NCBI RefSeq assembly: GCF_002454115.1
Contig: NZ_DKIH01000006.1
Coordinates: forward strand, 61,397 to 93,127
Source: Sphingopyxis sp. UBA6723
Lineage (GTDB): Bacteria > Pseudomonadota > Alphaproteobacteria > Sphingomonadales > Sphingomonadaceae
Direction of reading: 5' to 3'
Length of the DNA: 31,731 nucleotides
Shown one piece after another: positions 1 to 6,785 of this stretch (position 1 is its first letter; every line of letters starts with the position of its first letter). A program made the translations under genes and the position numbers. The notes below the pieces were generated by a model. That model was not told the DNA's origin, did not search any database, and was given only the letters and a program-made list of their open reading frames with translations.

Positions 1-1
1 G

Positions 2-748
2 GTCGAGGCGGGGCTTCCCGCCGATGCGGTCCAGCTCGTACCGACGCAGGACCGCGCCGCGGTCGGAGCCATGCTGCGCGCACAGGGACAGATCGACATC
101 ATCATCCCCCGCGGCGGCAAGGGGCTGGTCGCGCGGGTGCAGGACGAGGCGCGCGTACCTGTGCTGGCGCATTTGGACGGGGTGAATCATCTGTATATCG
201 ACGGCGCAGCCGATCCGGCGAAAGCCGCAGAACTTGCGGTCAACGCCAAGATGCGCCGCACCGGCATCTGCGGCGCGACCGAGACGATCCTGATCGACCG
301 TGCCTATCCCGCCCCGCTTGAAATTATCGATGCACTGGTCGCGGCGGGCTGCGAAGTGCGCGGCGACATGGCCATTGCGGCGCTCAGTCCGCATGTCGAA
401 GCTGCGTCAACGGGCGATTGGGACACCGAATATCTCGACGCGATCGTCTCGATCGCCATGGTCGACGGTCTGAAAGGCGCGCTCGCGCATATCGACGTGC
501 ATTCGAGCCGCCACACCGACGCGATCGTCACCGAGGATTTTTCCGCCGCAGAACGCTTCCTGTCCGAGGTCGACAGCGCAATCGTCATGCACAATGCCTC
601 GACGCAGTTCGCCGACGGCGGCGAATTCGGATTGGGCGCGGAAATCGGTATCGCCACGGGGCGCCTGCACGCCCGCGGCCCTGTAGCGCTGGAAGGGCTC
701 ACCACCTATAAATGGCTAGTGCGGGGGAGCGGTCAGACGCGTCCTTGA
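2..748 (+). CDS. proA: Glutamate-5-semialdehyde dehydrogenase (gamma-glutamyl phosphate reductase), 5' truncated by window
   Basis: The reading frame is open from base 2, so the gene begins before the window; 248 C-terminal residues are visible of about 420 usual for the family. ProA reduces gamma-glutamyl phosphate to glutamate-5-semialdehyde with NADPH, the second step of proline synthesis in the cytoplasm. Family signatures are visible: IDIIIPRGGKGL near visible residues 30-45, HLDGVNHLYID, and the block RRTGICGATETILID, where the Cys at bases 269-271 is the catalytic thiol of the aldehyde dehydrogenase fold. The end (HARGPVALEGLTTYKW) is also typical. The stop at 746-748 overlaps the -35-like box of the next unit. 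In many relatives nadD follows proA closely; here a toxin-antitoxin pair sits between them. Confidence 0.97.
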   Translation, partial: VEAGLPADAVQLVPTQDRAAVGAMLRAQGQIDIIIPRGGKGLVARVQDEARVPVLAHLDGVNHLYIDGAADPAKAAELAVNAKMRRTGICGATETILIDRAYPAPLEIIDALVAAGCEVRGDMAIAALSPHVEAASTGDWDTEYLDAIVSIAMVDGLKGALAHIDVHSSRHTDAIVTEDFSAAERFLSEVDSAIVMHNASTQFADGGEFGLGAEIGIATGRLHARGPVALEGLTTYKWLVRGSGQTRP

Positions 749-773
749 GTCATTTGTGTACAAGTGATACAGA
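745..773 (+). promoter_or_regulatory. Possible promoter with operator-like dyad of the toxin-antitoxin pair
   Basis: TTGAGT at 745-750 overlaps the proA stop. After a 17-bp spacer comes TACAGA at 768-773, preceded by TGA at 765-767, which gives an extended -10 look. A TGTA-N7-TACA dyad (757-771) lies between and over these boxes, where a ribbon-helix-helix antitoxin would bind to repress its own operon. The predicted start of transcription falls almost on the ATG at 780, and no Shine-Dalgarno sequence is visible, so the message may be leaderless. This is inferred from motifs only. Confidence 0.35.
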
Positions 774-779
774 TGGCAT

Positions 780-1052
780 ATGGATGCGACTTCACCGATC
801 ACCACGCGACTAGATGCTGCGACGCTCGAAACGCTCGACCAATTGGCGACGCGATACGATCGCTCGCGATCCTGGCTTGTTGCGCAGGCAGTTCGACAAT
901 TTACCGAACGTGAAGCGGAAATGCTGGCATTCATTGAGGAAGGCGAGCGGTCGGCGCGCGAGGAACCTTTGATCTCGTCGGAAGAGATGCTGGATTGGAT
1001 CGACGCCAAGCGAAAAGAGATTCGGGCCAAGCGAAATAACAAAGCTGCGTGA
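780..1052 (+). CDS. ParD/CopG-like ribbon-helix-helix antitoxin
   Basis: The 90-residue protein begins with a ribbon-helix-helix domain: a short basic strand (residues 5-11, SPITTRL), then helix 1 (about 13-25) and helix 2 (about 29-43) with the pattern RSRSWLVAQAVRQF typical of the family. The C-terminal half is charged and glutamate-rich, with SSEEMLDWIDAKRKEIRA, as expected for a tail that wraps and neutralises a ParE/RelE toxin. It is followed at once by a toxin gene whose GTG start overlaps its stop in a GTGA. By family it should dimerise on operator DNA and repress its own promoter. The start ATG at 780 has no visible ribosome site. The two genes look more A/T-rich than the flanking housekeeping genes, in keeping with horizontal gain. 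Confidence 0.85.
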   Translation: MDATSPITTRLDAATLETLDQLATRYDRSRSWLVAQAVRQFTEREAEMLAFIEEGERSAREEPLISSEEMLDWIDAKRKEIRAKRNNKAA

Positions 1053-1336
1053 CGCCGGTTCGCTGGTCCCGTCTTTCGCGAGAAGATCTGAACGACGCTG
1101 TCGATCATCTGGTCGATGCGGATTTCAGGACGGCGAACGACCTGCTCGAAGAAGCTGCCAAAGCGGCCTCCTTTCTTGCTACTTCACCTCGAGCCGGAGC
1201 TCCGCTAGACGCGCAAGGCCGACGAAAATGGCGCCTTGGAAAGCTGCCATATGTTCTGCTCTACCACGTCGATACCAAGCGCGTTCTGATTCTACGCATC
1301 GCCCATCTCCGCAGCGATTGGCAGACCCTTCTGTGA
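1049..1336 (+). CDS. RelE/ParE-family toxin
   Basis: This 95-residue protein has the usual size and pattern of ParE/RelE toxins: an N-terminal WSRLSREDLNDAVDHL helix, a second helix with TANDLLEEAAKAASFLATSPRAGAP, the WRLGKLPYVLLYHVD strand pair, and the ending VLILRIAHLRSDWQ. ParE toxins poison DNA gyrase and RelE toxins cleave mRNA on the ribosome; the sequence alone does not tell which applies here. The start is GTG at 1049 inside the antitoxin stop (GTGA), the classical coupled arrangement. Its own stop TGA (1334-1336) overlaps a GTG at 1333, the best start for nadD, so toxin and NAD synthesis share one translation-coupled message. Confidence 0.85.
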   Translation: MTPVRWSRLSREDLNDAVDHLVDADFRTANDLLEEAAKAASFLATSPRAGAPLDAQGRRKWRLGKLPYVLLYHVDTKRVLILRIAHLRSDWQTLL

Positions 1337-1986
1337 TCCCCACCGGCCTTCTCGGCGGCAGCTTCAACCCGGCGCATGGCGGGCATCGCGCGATCAGTTT
1401 GAATACGATCGACGCGCTGGGGCTCGATGAATTATGGTGGTTGGTGTCGCCGGGCAATCCGCTCAAGCCCAAAGCGGGCATGGCCTCGCTCCCCTCGCGC
1501 CTTGCATCTGCGCGGCATATGGCGCGGCGCTCGCCGATTCGCGCGACCGGAATCGAGGCCGAGCTGGGCACGCGCTACACGATCGACACGCTGAAAAAAC
1601 TCGTCCGCCGCTACCCCGATCGCCAGTTCATCTGGATCATGGGCGCCGACAATCTGGTCCAATTGCCCCAATGGCGCGACTGGCGGGGGATTGCCCGACT
1701 CATGCCGATTGCGGTTATCGCGCGTCCGGGCTATAATGACCGCGCCCACGCAAGACGTGCGATGGGTTGGCTTCGGCGCTTCGTCCGGCCCGCGGACCAG
1801 AAATTGCATTGGACGGACTGGAGACCGCCCGCCCTCGTGTTCCTGCGATTTTCGCCCGATGTGCGATCCGCAACTGCGATACGGCAGGCCAACCCCCGCT
1901 GGTTCGAACGCTATGAAGGTCGCGCTTTGCGCGACCCGATCACGCGTTCGCGGCTTGTGGACCCGATTAGGAAAGGACGCATTTGA
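1333..1986 (+). CDS. nadD: Nicotinate-nucleotide adenylyltransferase
   Basis: NadD transfers AMP from ATP to nicotinate mononucleotide, giving deamido-NAD, in cytoplasmic NAD synthesis. From GTG 1333 the protein has 217 residues, the usual length, and starts IPTGLLGGSFNPAHGGH. The HxGH nucleotidyltransferase motif is HGGH at residues 15-18. The MGADNLVQLPQWRDW block and the late RSATAIRQ (the SxxxIR motif) are also family signatures. The frame stays open upstream to 1228, but those codons lie inside the toxin gene and precede the beta-strand that normally begins the protein, so the GTG at 1333, overlapping the toxin stop by 4 bp, is preferred. Its stop overlaps the TTG start of rsfS (TTGA). 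Confidence 0.93.
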   Translation: MIPTGLLGGSFNPAHGGHRAISLNTIDALGLDELWWLVSPGNPLKPKAGMASLPSRLASARHMARRSPIRATGIEAELGTRYTIDTLKKLVRRYPDRQFIWIMGADNLVQLPQWRDWRGIARLMPIAVIARPGYNDRAHARRAMGWLRRFVRPADQKLHWTDWRPPALVFLRFSPDVRSATAIRQANPRWFERYEGRALRDPITRSRLVDPIRKGRI

Positions 1987-2381
1987 TCTCCGCCACCCAG
2001 GGTGCCGCGCCCAGCGCCGCATCCGCCAACGATAATGTGGACGCGCTCCACGCTTTGATCCTCCACCAGCTGGATGAGGACCAGGCCCAGGAAACCATCT
2101 CCATCCCGCTTGCCGGCAAAAGCAGCATCGCCGATCATATGGTGATCGCGAGCGGCCGGTCGACGCGCCATGTCTCGGCGATTGCCGAGAAACTGGCGCA
2201 GCGGATCAAGCAGGAAGCGGGCCGTCAGGTTCGTGTCGAAGGGCTGCCCAATGCCGATTGGGTGCTGCTCGATGCGGGCGACGTGATCGTCCACCTGTTC
2301 CGTCCCGAGGTGCGTAGCTTCTACAACCTCGAACGCATGTGGTCGTTCGGCGACGCGCCGCCGGTCACGGTCGCAAATTGA
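1983..2381 (+). CDS. rsfS: Ribosomal silencing factor RsfS (Iojap/DUF143)
   Basis: RsfS binds ribosomal protein L14 on the large subunit and blocks subunit joining in starved cells. The 132-residue protein carries the family core SIADHMVIASGRSTRHVSAI, then GLPNADWVLLDAGDVIVHLF and RPEVRSFYNLERMW at the C-terminus. The first 18 residues are a low-complexity Ala/Ser/Asn leader. The start is a TTG overlapping the nadD stop (TTGA), supported by a strong AGGAAAGGA ribosome site at 1969-1977. The order nadD-rsfS-rlmH is widely conserved in bacteria and confirms both neighbours. Confidence 0.95.
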   Translation: MISATQGAAPSAASANDNVDALHALILHQLDEDQAQETISIPLAGKSSIADHMVIASGRSTRHVSAIAEKLAQRIKQEAGRQVRVEGLPNADWVLLDAGDVIVHLFRPEVRSFYNLERMWSFGDAPPVTVAN

Positions 2382-2414
2382 CGTCCCTGCCCTGCCAAGG
2401 GTAGGCGGGGCGTC

Positions 2415-2843
2415 ATGTTGCTGCACATCATCGCGCGCGGGCGCATCGGGCGCGGGCCCGAGGCCGAGCTGGTCGAGCGTTACATGAAACGCGTGACGTG
2501 GGCGCAGAAGATTTCCGAGCTTCCGGATACGGGCGGTCGTATGCCTGCCGCTGCGGACAATAGCCGGACCATCTTGCTCGACGAGGGCGGCGAGCAGATG
2601 TCGTCGCTCGAATTTGCCAAATTGCTGGAGGGCTGGCGCGATAGTGGGGTGCGCGAGGCGCGCTTTTGCCTGGGCGCCGCCGACGGCTTCACGCCGGAGG
2701 AGCGCGAGGGTGCCGACACGGTGATCGCCTTTGGCCGCGCGACATGGCCGCATTTGATGGCGCGCGCGATGCTCGCCGAGCAATTGTGGCGCGCCACCAG
2801 TATCGTCGCGAACCACCCATATCACCGCGAGGGGCGGCAATGA
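2415..2843 (+). CDS. rlmH: 23S rRNA (pseudouridine-1915-N3)-methyltransferase RlmH
   Basis: RlmH methylates pseudouridine 1915 in helix 69 of 23S rRNA using S-adenosylmethionine; it is a small SPOUT (trefoil knot) enzyme that works as a dimer on assembled 70S ribosomes. The 142-residue length is close to the family norm. Visible signatures are ILLDEGGEQMSSLEFA, the knot segment FCLGAADGF (GGADG in most relatives), and the ending MLAEQLWRATSIVANHPYHR, whose YHR is the conserved C-terminus. It lies 33 bp after rsfS, and its stop overlaps the ATG of the next gene (ATGA). Confidence 0.96.
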   Translation: MLLHIIARGRIGRGPEAELVERYMKRVTWAQKISELPDTGGRMPAAADNSRTILLDEGGEQMSSLEFAKLLEGWRDSGVREARFCLGAADGFTPEEREGADTVIAFGRATWPHLMARAMLAEQLWRATSIVANHPYHREGRQ

Positions 2844-4054
2844 GGCGCGCGCTCGCGGCCCTTGCGACGCTGGCTATCTTATCTGGCGGCGCGCTGGCGC
2901 TGGCGCAGAGCGATGTTTTCGATCCGCAGGCGATCGCCGCGCGCGAACGCAACCAACTCCTCAGCGCAAAACAGCAGTCAGTTGAGGCGATGGCGCGCAG
3001 CACCCGGCTGGAGGCGCAGGCCGTCGCGGCGAGCAGCGAGGCCGACCGGCTGAAAATCCGCAGCGCCGCGCTCGCCGCGCGCATCCAGTCGGCCGAGGCC
3101 GACATCAGCGCCGGAGAGGCGCGCGTCGCGCTCGTCAATCGCCGCCTCACCGCCCAACGTGCGCGGCTGGCGGATCAGCAACAGCCGCTGCTCGAACTCG
3201 CCGCCTCGCTCCAGCAACTCTCGCGCCAGCCGCCGGTCAGTGTCCTCGCGCAGCCCGGATCGCTGACCGACATGGTCCACGCGCGCGCAGTGATCGACGC
3301 CGCGATGCCGGTGATCGAGCGACGCACCGCAGGGGTGCGCCAGGAATTGACCTTGCTGCAAACGACGCGGCGTCAGCAGGCGGTAGCCCTGCGGGCGCTG
3401 TCGGCCAGCAAGGTCCAGCTGTCGCAGCGCCGCAACGCGCTGACCCGGCTGGAAAATGAAGGCCGGATGCGTTCGCGCGAGCTGATGAGCAGCGCCCAGC
3501 TTGAGGCCGACCGCGCACTGGGGCTTGGCGAGAAAGCGCGCGATATCGTCGAACTGATGGACGCGCTCGAGGCCGATGGCGCGGTGCGCGCCGAACTGGC
3601 GCAGCTGGCCGGGCCGTTGCCGCGCCCGCGCAATCCGGCTGGCGCAATCACCGGCGCGGTGCCGCCTGCCCCTACCGAAGCCGAACTCACGCAAGGCGCC
3701 TATCGCCTTCCGGTCGTCGGGCGCATCGTCGCCGGGCTGGGCGAAGTCAACGACAGCGGCGTCCGCTCGCGCGGGGTGACGATCGCGGCGCGGCCCGGCG
3801 GACAGGTCGTCGCCCCTGCCCCCGGCCGGGTGAGCTTTGCCGGCGATTATCGCGGCTATGGCAAGATCGTCATCATCGATCATGGCGGCGGCTGGGTGTC
3901 TTTGCTGACCGGCATGATAGGGCTGTCGGTCGCGGTCGGCGACACGCTCGACGCCGGTGCGCCGATCGGCCGCGCCGGGTCCGACGACAGCCGCATCACC
4001 GTGGAGCTGCGCCGCGGCGGTCGCCCGGTCGATATCGTCGCGATGATCGGTTGA
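2840..4054 (+). CDS. EnvC-like murein hydrolase activator with degenerate LytM (M23) domain
   Basis: The protein of 404 residues starts at the ATG overlapping the rlmH stop; an in-frame extension to 2666 lies inside rlmH and is rejected. Residues 1-22 are a signal peptide ending ALALAQ. Residues about 30-260 are Ala/Arg/Glu/Gln-rich heptads, a long coiled coil, and residues 286-404 are a LytM domain (LPVVGRIVAGLGEV, VVAPAPGRVSFAG, YGKIVIIDHGGGW). The zinc ligands of active M23 peptidases are not there: the HxxxD position reads SRGVT, and the late HxH position reads ITVE. That is the state of E. coli EnvC, which activates amidases rather than cutting murein. A periplasmic role in daughter-cell separation is inferred. 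It is followed by ctpA. Confidence 0.88.
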   Translation: MRRALAALATLAILSGGALALAQSDVFDPQAIAARERNQLLSAKQQSVEAMARSTRLEAQAVAASSEADRLKIRSAALAARIQSAEADISAGEARVALVNRRLTAQRARLADQQQPLLELAASLQQLSRQPPVSVLAQPGSLTDMVHARAVIDAAMPVIERRTAGVRQELTLLQTTRRQQAVALRALSASKVQLSQRRNALTRLENEGRMRSRELMSSAQLEADRALGLGEKARDIVELMDALEADGAVRAELAQLAGPLPRPRNPAGAITGAVPPAPTEAELTQGAYRLPVVGRIVAGLGEVNDSGVRSRGVTIAARPGGQVVAPAPGRVSFAGDYRGYGKIVIIDHGGGWVSLLTGMIGLSVAVGDTLDAGAPIGRAGSDDSRITVELRRGGRPVDIVAMIG

Positions 4055-4150
4055 TCGCGCCGATTGTTAATCCCCCATTCGGACGCTGTCCCCTATCGGG
4101 ATGCACCGCTTGACGCCTGCGCAAATGCGTAGGAGGATGGTCGGCCGGGG

Positions 4151-4173
4151 TATATACGGCGGGAATTCCCGCC
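4151..4173 (+). promoter_or_regulatory. TATATA box followed by a perfect 16-bp palindrome before ctpA
   Basis: TATATA at 4151-4156 looks like a -10 box, though no good -35 is seen 17 bp upstream. It is followed at 4158-4173 by GGCGGGAATTCCCGCC, a perfect palindrome ending 16 bp before the ctpA start. It could be a repressor site just downstream of the start of transcription, or a short hairpin (6-bp stem, AATT loop) in the leader. Confidence 0.4.
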
Positions 4174-4189
4174 TGAGTGAAAGACGCAC

Positions 4190-5581
4190 ATGACCGACTC
4201 GACCAAGAAGCCCGCATCCTCGAAGCGCCGCTTTGCGTTGTGGCAGGGCGCTGCCGCGCTCTCGACGCTGGCGCTGGTGCCGCTCGCGACCGGCGCGATG
4301 GCGAGCGTCGACAGCAAGACGCAGGAAGAGATTTCGCGGTTCATGGACGTCTATCTCGAAGTGAAATCCAATTATGTCGAACCGGTCGACGATTCGAAAT
4401 TGATCGAAGGCGCGATCAACGGGATGCTCGCCAGCCTCGACCCGCATTCGGGCTATCTCGACGCGCGCGGCTTTTCGAACCTGCGCACCCAGACCGACGG
4501 CGAATATGGCGGGCTCGGCCTGTCGGTGACCATGGAAGACGGCGTCGTGAAGGTCATCGCACCGACCGCCGACACCCCCGCCGACAAGGCCGGGATCAAG
4601 TCGGGCGATTATATCACCCATATCAACAAGGAACTGATCTTTGGCCTGACGCTCGACGAGGCGGTCGAACAGATGCGCGGGCGCCCGGGGACCAAGATCG
4701 ACGTCACCATCGTCCGCGAAGGCCAGGACAAACCGATCGAAATGTCGCTGACCCGCGAAGTCATCGACCTGAAGCCCGTCAAATGGGAAGTCAACGGCGA
4801 CGTCGGGGTGCTGACCGTCACCAGCTTCTCGGCAGACGCGACCACCGATATGCGCGCCGCGATGATGGCGGTGGAAAAGTCGCTGGGCAAAAAACCGCGC
4901 GGCTGGATCGTCGATCTGCGCTCGAACCCGGGCGGATTGCTCGACGAAGCCGTCGGGATCAGCGACCTGTTCCTCGAGCGCGGCGAAATCGTTTCGCAGC
5001 GTGGGCGCCGGAAGGGCGACATCGAACGCTTCTTTGCTGAACCGGGCGATCTGGCCAGCGGCGCACCGGTCGTCGTCCTGATCGACTCGGGATCGGCATC
5101 GGCCTCCGAAATCGTTGCCGGCGCGCTGCAGGACCAGCACCGCGCCGTCGTGATGGGCGAACGCAGTTTCGGCAAGGGATCGGTGCAGACCGTGCTGCCG
5201 CTGTCCGACACGACCGCACTGCGCCTGACCACCGCGCGTTACTACACGCCGTCGGGGCGCAGCGTGCAGGAAGGCGGCATCGAACCCGATATCCGTGTCC
5301 CGCAGATTTCGGACCCCGATTATGCGTCGCGGCCAAAGTTCCGTGAGAGCGATCTGCGCCGTCACCTGATCAACGAGAAAAAGGTCGATAACGGGCTGAT
5401 CGAAAAGGATGAGAAGGTCGATCCGCGCTTCACCGCGACTGCCGCCGAACTCAAGGCCAAGGGGATCGAGGACTTCCAGCTCCATTATGCGTTGCAGACG
5501 ATCGGGCGGATCAGCCCGACCGCACCGCGCATGGCGGCGCAGGCGACCAAGCCCGGCGCCAAGCCTGCGCGGCGCAACTGA
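4190..5581 (+). CDS. ctpA: Carboxyl-terminal processing peptidase (S41 family, CtpA type)
   Basis: This 463-residue periplasmic serine protease trims or degrades envelope proteins from their C-terminus. A signal peptide or anchor (ALWQGAAALSTLALVPLATGAMA) is at residues 16-38. A PDZ domain spans about 100-185 (GGLGLSV, ADKAGIKSGDYITHINK), and the tail-specific protease domain follows. The Ser-Lys dyad is visible: Ser304 in GSASASE, with Lys329 and Gln333 in GKGSVQT. The spacing of 25 and 4 residues matches B. subtilis CtpB (S309, K334, Q338). After residue 400 the sequence is charged and less conserved. An EnvC-like gene directly before an S41 protease is a common order in alphaproteobacteria and suggests shared work in murein remodelling. 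A REP-like pair follows. Confidence 0.95.
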   Translation: MTDSTKKPASSKRRFALWQGAAALSTLALVPLATGAMASVDSKTQEEISRFMDVYLEVKSNYVEPVDDSKLIEGAINGMLASLDPHSGYLDARGFSNLRTQTDGEYGGLGLSVTMEDGVVKVIAPTADTPADKAGIKSGDYITHINKELIFGLTLDEAVEQMRGRPGTKIDVTIVREGQDKPIEMSLTREVIDLKPVKWEVNGDVGVLTVTSFSADATTDMRAAMMAVEKSLGKKPRGWIVDLRSNPGGLLDEAVGISDLFLERGEIVSQRGRRKGDIERFFAEPGDLASGAPVVVLIDSGSASASEIVAGALQDQHRAVVMGERSFGKGSVQTVLPLSDTTALRLTTARYYTPSGRSVQEGGIEPDIRVPQISDPDYASRPKFRESDLRRHLINEKKVDNGLIEKDEKVDPRFTATAAELKAKGIEDFQLHYALQTIGRISPTAPRMAAQATKPGAKPARRN

Positions 5582-5606
5582 CTCCATTCCGCCATGCGTT
5601 CCCTTC

Positions 5607-5684
5607 CGTCATCCCGGCGCAGGCCGGGATTTCACCGGCGCGTAAGACTGTGAGGTCGAGATCCCGGCCTTCGCCGGGATGACG
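5607..5684. repeat. REP-like palindromic pair (family A, copy 1)
   Basis: Two inverted units, each a small hairpin (CGTCATCCCGGC with GCCGGGAT), face each other across about 30 bp, so the whole element is also an inverted repeat beginning CGTCATCCCGG and ending CCGGGATGACG. It lies between the ctpA stop and dsbB. Elements with the same ends recur at 25688-25760 and 29426-29498. No transposase is linked to it in this window. Confidence 0.85.
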
Positions 5685-5705
5685 ATTTGATTTGAGGTTG
5701 GATTG

Positions 5706-6188
5706 ATGCTGAAATCGCGGCTTTCCGCACCCCTCGTCGCATTTTTGGCGCCGCTGCTGCTCTACGGCGGCGCGCTGGTCTCGCAATTTGGCTTTGGCCT
5801 GCACCCCTGCGAAATGTGTTATTGGCAGCGCTGGCCGCACCAAGCGGCGATCATATTGGCGCTGCTCGCGCTGTTGCTGCGCGGCAATGATAAGGCGATG
5901 CGCGCGCTGACGCTGCTCGCCGCCATCGCGATCGCCATCTCGGGCGCTATCGGGATTTACCATGCCGGGGTCGAATATGGATTCTGGGAAGGGCTGACCT
6001 CGTGCGCGACTGGCGGCGGTGGCCCGGTGTCGCTCGACGCGATCATGAACGCGCCGCTGATCCGCTGCGACACCGCGCAATGGACCCTGTTCGGCATATC
6101 GCTCGCGGGCTTCAACGCGATCTTTTCGCTCGGCGCTGCGGCGCTCGTCTTGACCTTGCTGCGCCGTCGGCCCACATCTGCGGCATGA
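5706..6188 (+). CDS. dsbB: Disulfide bond formation protein DsbB
   Basis: DsbB is an inner-membrane protein that reoxidises the periplasmic thiol oxidase DsbA and passes the electrons to ubiquinone. The 160 residues form about four membrane helices (8-27, 46-59, 66-85, 126-152). The first periplasmic loop has the CxxC (C35, C38 in HPCEMCYWQRWPH) and the second has the pair C100 and C121, as in E. coli DsbB (C41/C44 and C104/C130). ATG 5706 is chosen because GAGG at 5694-5697 is well spaced; a TTG one codon upstream is possible. The stop overlaps the coq7 start (ATGA), which couples a ubiquinone user to a ubiquinone maker. Confidence 0.94.
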   Translation: MLKSRLSAPLVAFLAPLLLYGGALVSQFGFGLHPCEMCYWQRWPHQAAIILALLALLLRGNDKAMRALTLLAAIAIAISGAIGIYHAGVEYGFWEGLTSCATGGGGPVSLDAIMNAPLIRCDTAQWTLFGISLAGFNAIFSLGAAALVLTLLRRRPTSAA

Positions 6189-6703
6189 GGAAAGCCGATA
6201 AAAACGCAGCGATGATCCGGGTCGATCAGGCCGGCGAATATGGCGCGACGCGTATTTATGCGGGCCAGCTCGCGGTCATGGGCGATCGGCATCCGATGGC
6301 GCGCGAAATCGCGCACATGGCCGAACAGGAAGAACGTCACCGCAAATTCTTTGACGACATGGTCGCCAAGCGCGGTGTGCGTCCGACCGCGCTCCAGCCG
6401 TTCTGGAATGTCGCAGGCTTTGCGCTCGGCGCCGTCACCGCCGCGATGGGGCCGCGCGCTGCCATGGCCTGCACTGCCGCGGTCGAAACCGAGATCGACC
6501 GCCATTACCGCGACCAGCTTGATGAACTCGGCGACAGCGACCCCGAACTCAGTGCAGCGGTCGCCGATTTCCGCGCCGAGGAGTTGGAGCATAAGAACGC
6601 GGCGCTGGCCGCAGGCGCCGAGAGCGCACCGGGATACCCGGTCCTAAGCCTCGCGATCCGCGCCGGCTGCCGTGCAGCCATCGCGCTGTCGAAGCGTATC
6701 TGA
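6185..6703 (+). CDS. coq7: Demethoxyubiquinone hydroxylase Coq7 (di-iron)
   Basis: Coq7 hydroxylates 2-polyprenyl-3-methyl-6-methoxy-1,4-benzoquinol, the penultimate step of ubiquinone synthesis, at the inner membrane. The 172-residue protein shows the carboxylate/histidine ligands of this ferritin-like family: E18 (DQAGEYGA), E49 and H52 (EQEERH), E101 (VETEIDRHY), and E133 with H136 (EELEH). The hydrophobic stretch around 75-98 (NVAGFALGAVTAAMG) fits a membrane-facing helix. The start is ATG 6185, overlapping the dsbB stop; the longer frame from 6002 lies inside dsbB and is rejected. Confidence 0.95.
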   Translation: MRKADKNAAMIRVDQAGEYGATRIYAGQLAVMGDRHPMAREIAHMAEQEERHRKFFDDMVAKRGVRPTALQPFWNVAGFALGAVTAAMGPRAAMACTAAVETEIDRHYRDQLDELGDSDPELSAAVADFRAEELEHKNAALAAGAESAPGYPVLSLAIRAGCRAAIALSKRI

Positions 6704-6785
6704 TAGAGATCCGACCCGCGCATCCGTTCATGACCGATGCAGGGTCGCGGTGCCAAGCCACAATAGAAAAGCAAAGGAAATTTGG

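Noticed and set aside
1228..1332. Longer N-terminus for nadD
   Set aside because: The extra 35 codons lie within the toxin gene and precede the strand that normally starts NadD.
4067..5587. A 506-codon minus-strand frame opposite ctpA
   Set aside because: It is a high-GC shadow of ctpA, whose catalytic motifs are unmistakable.
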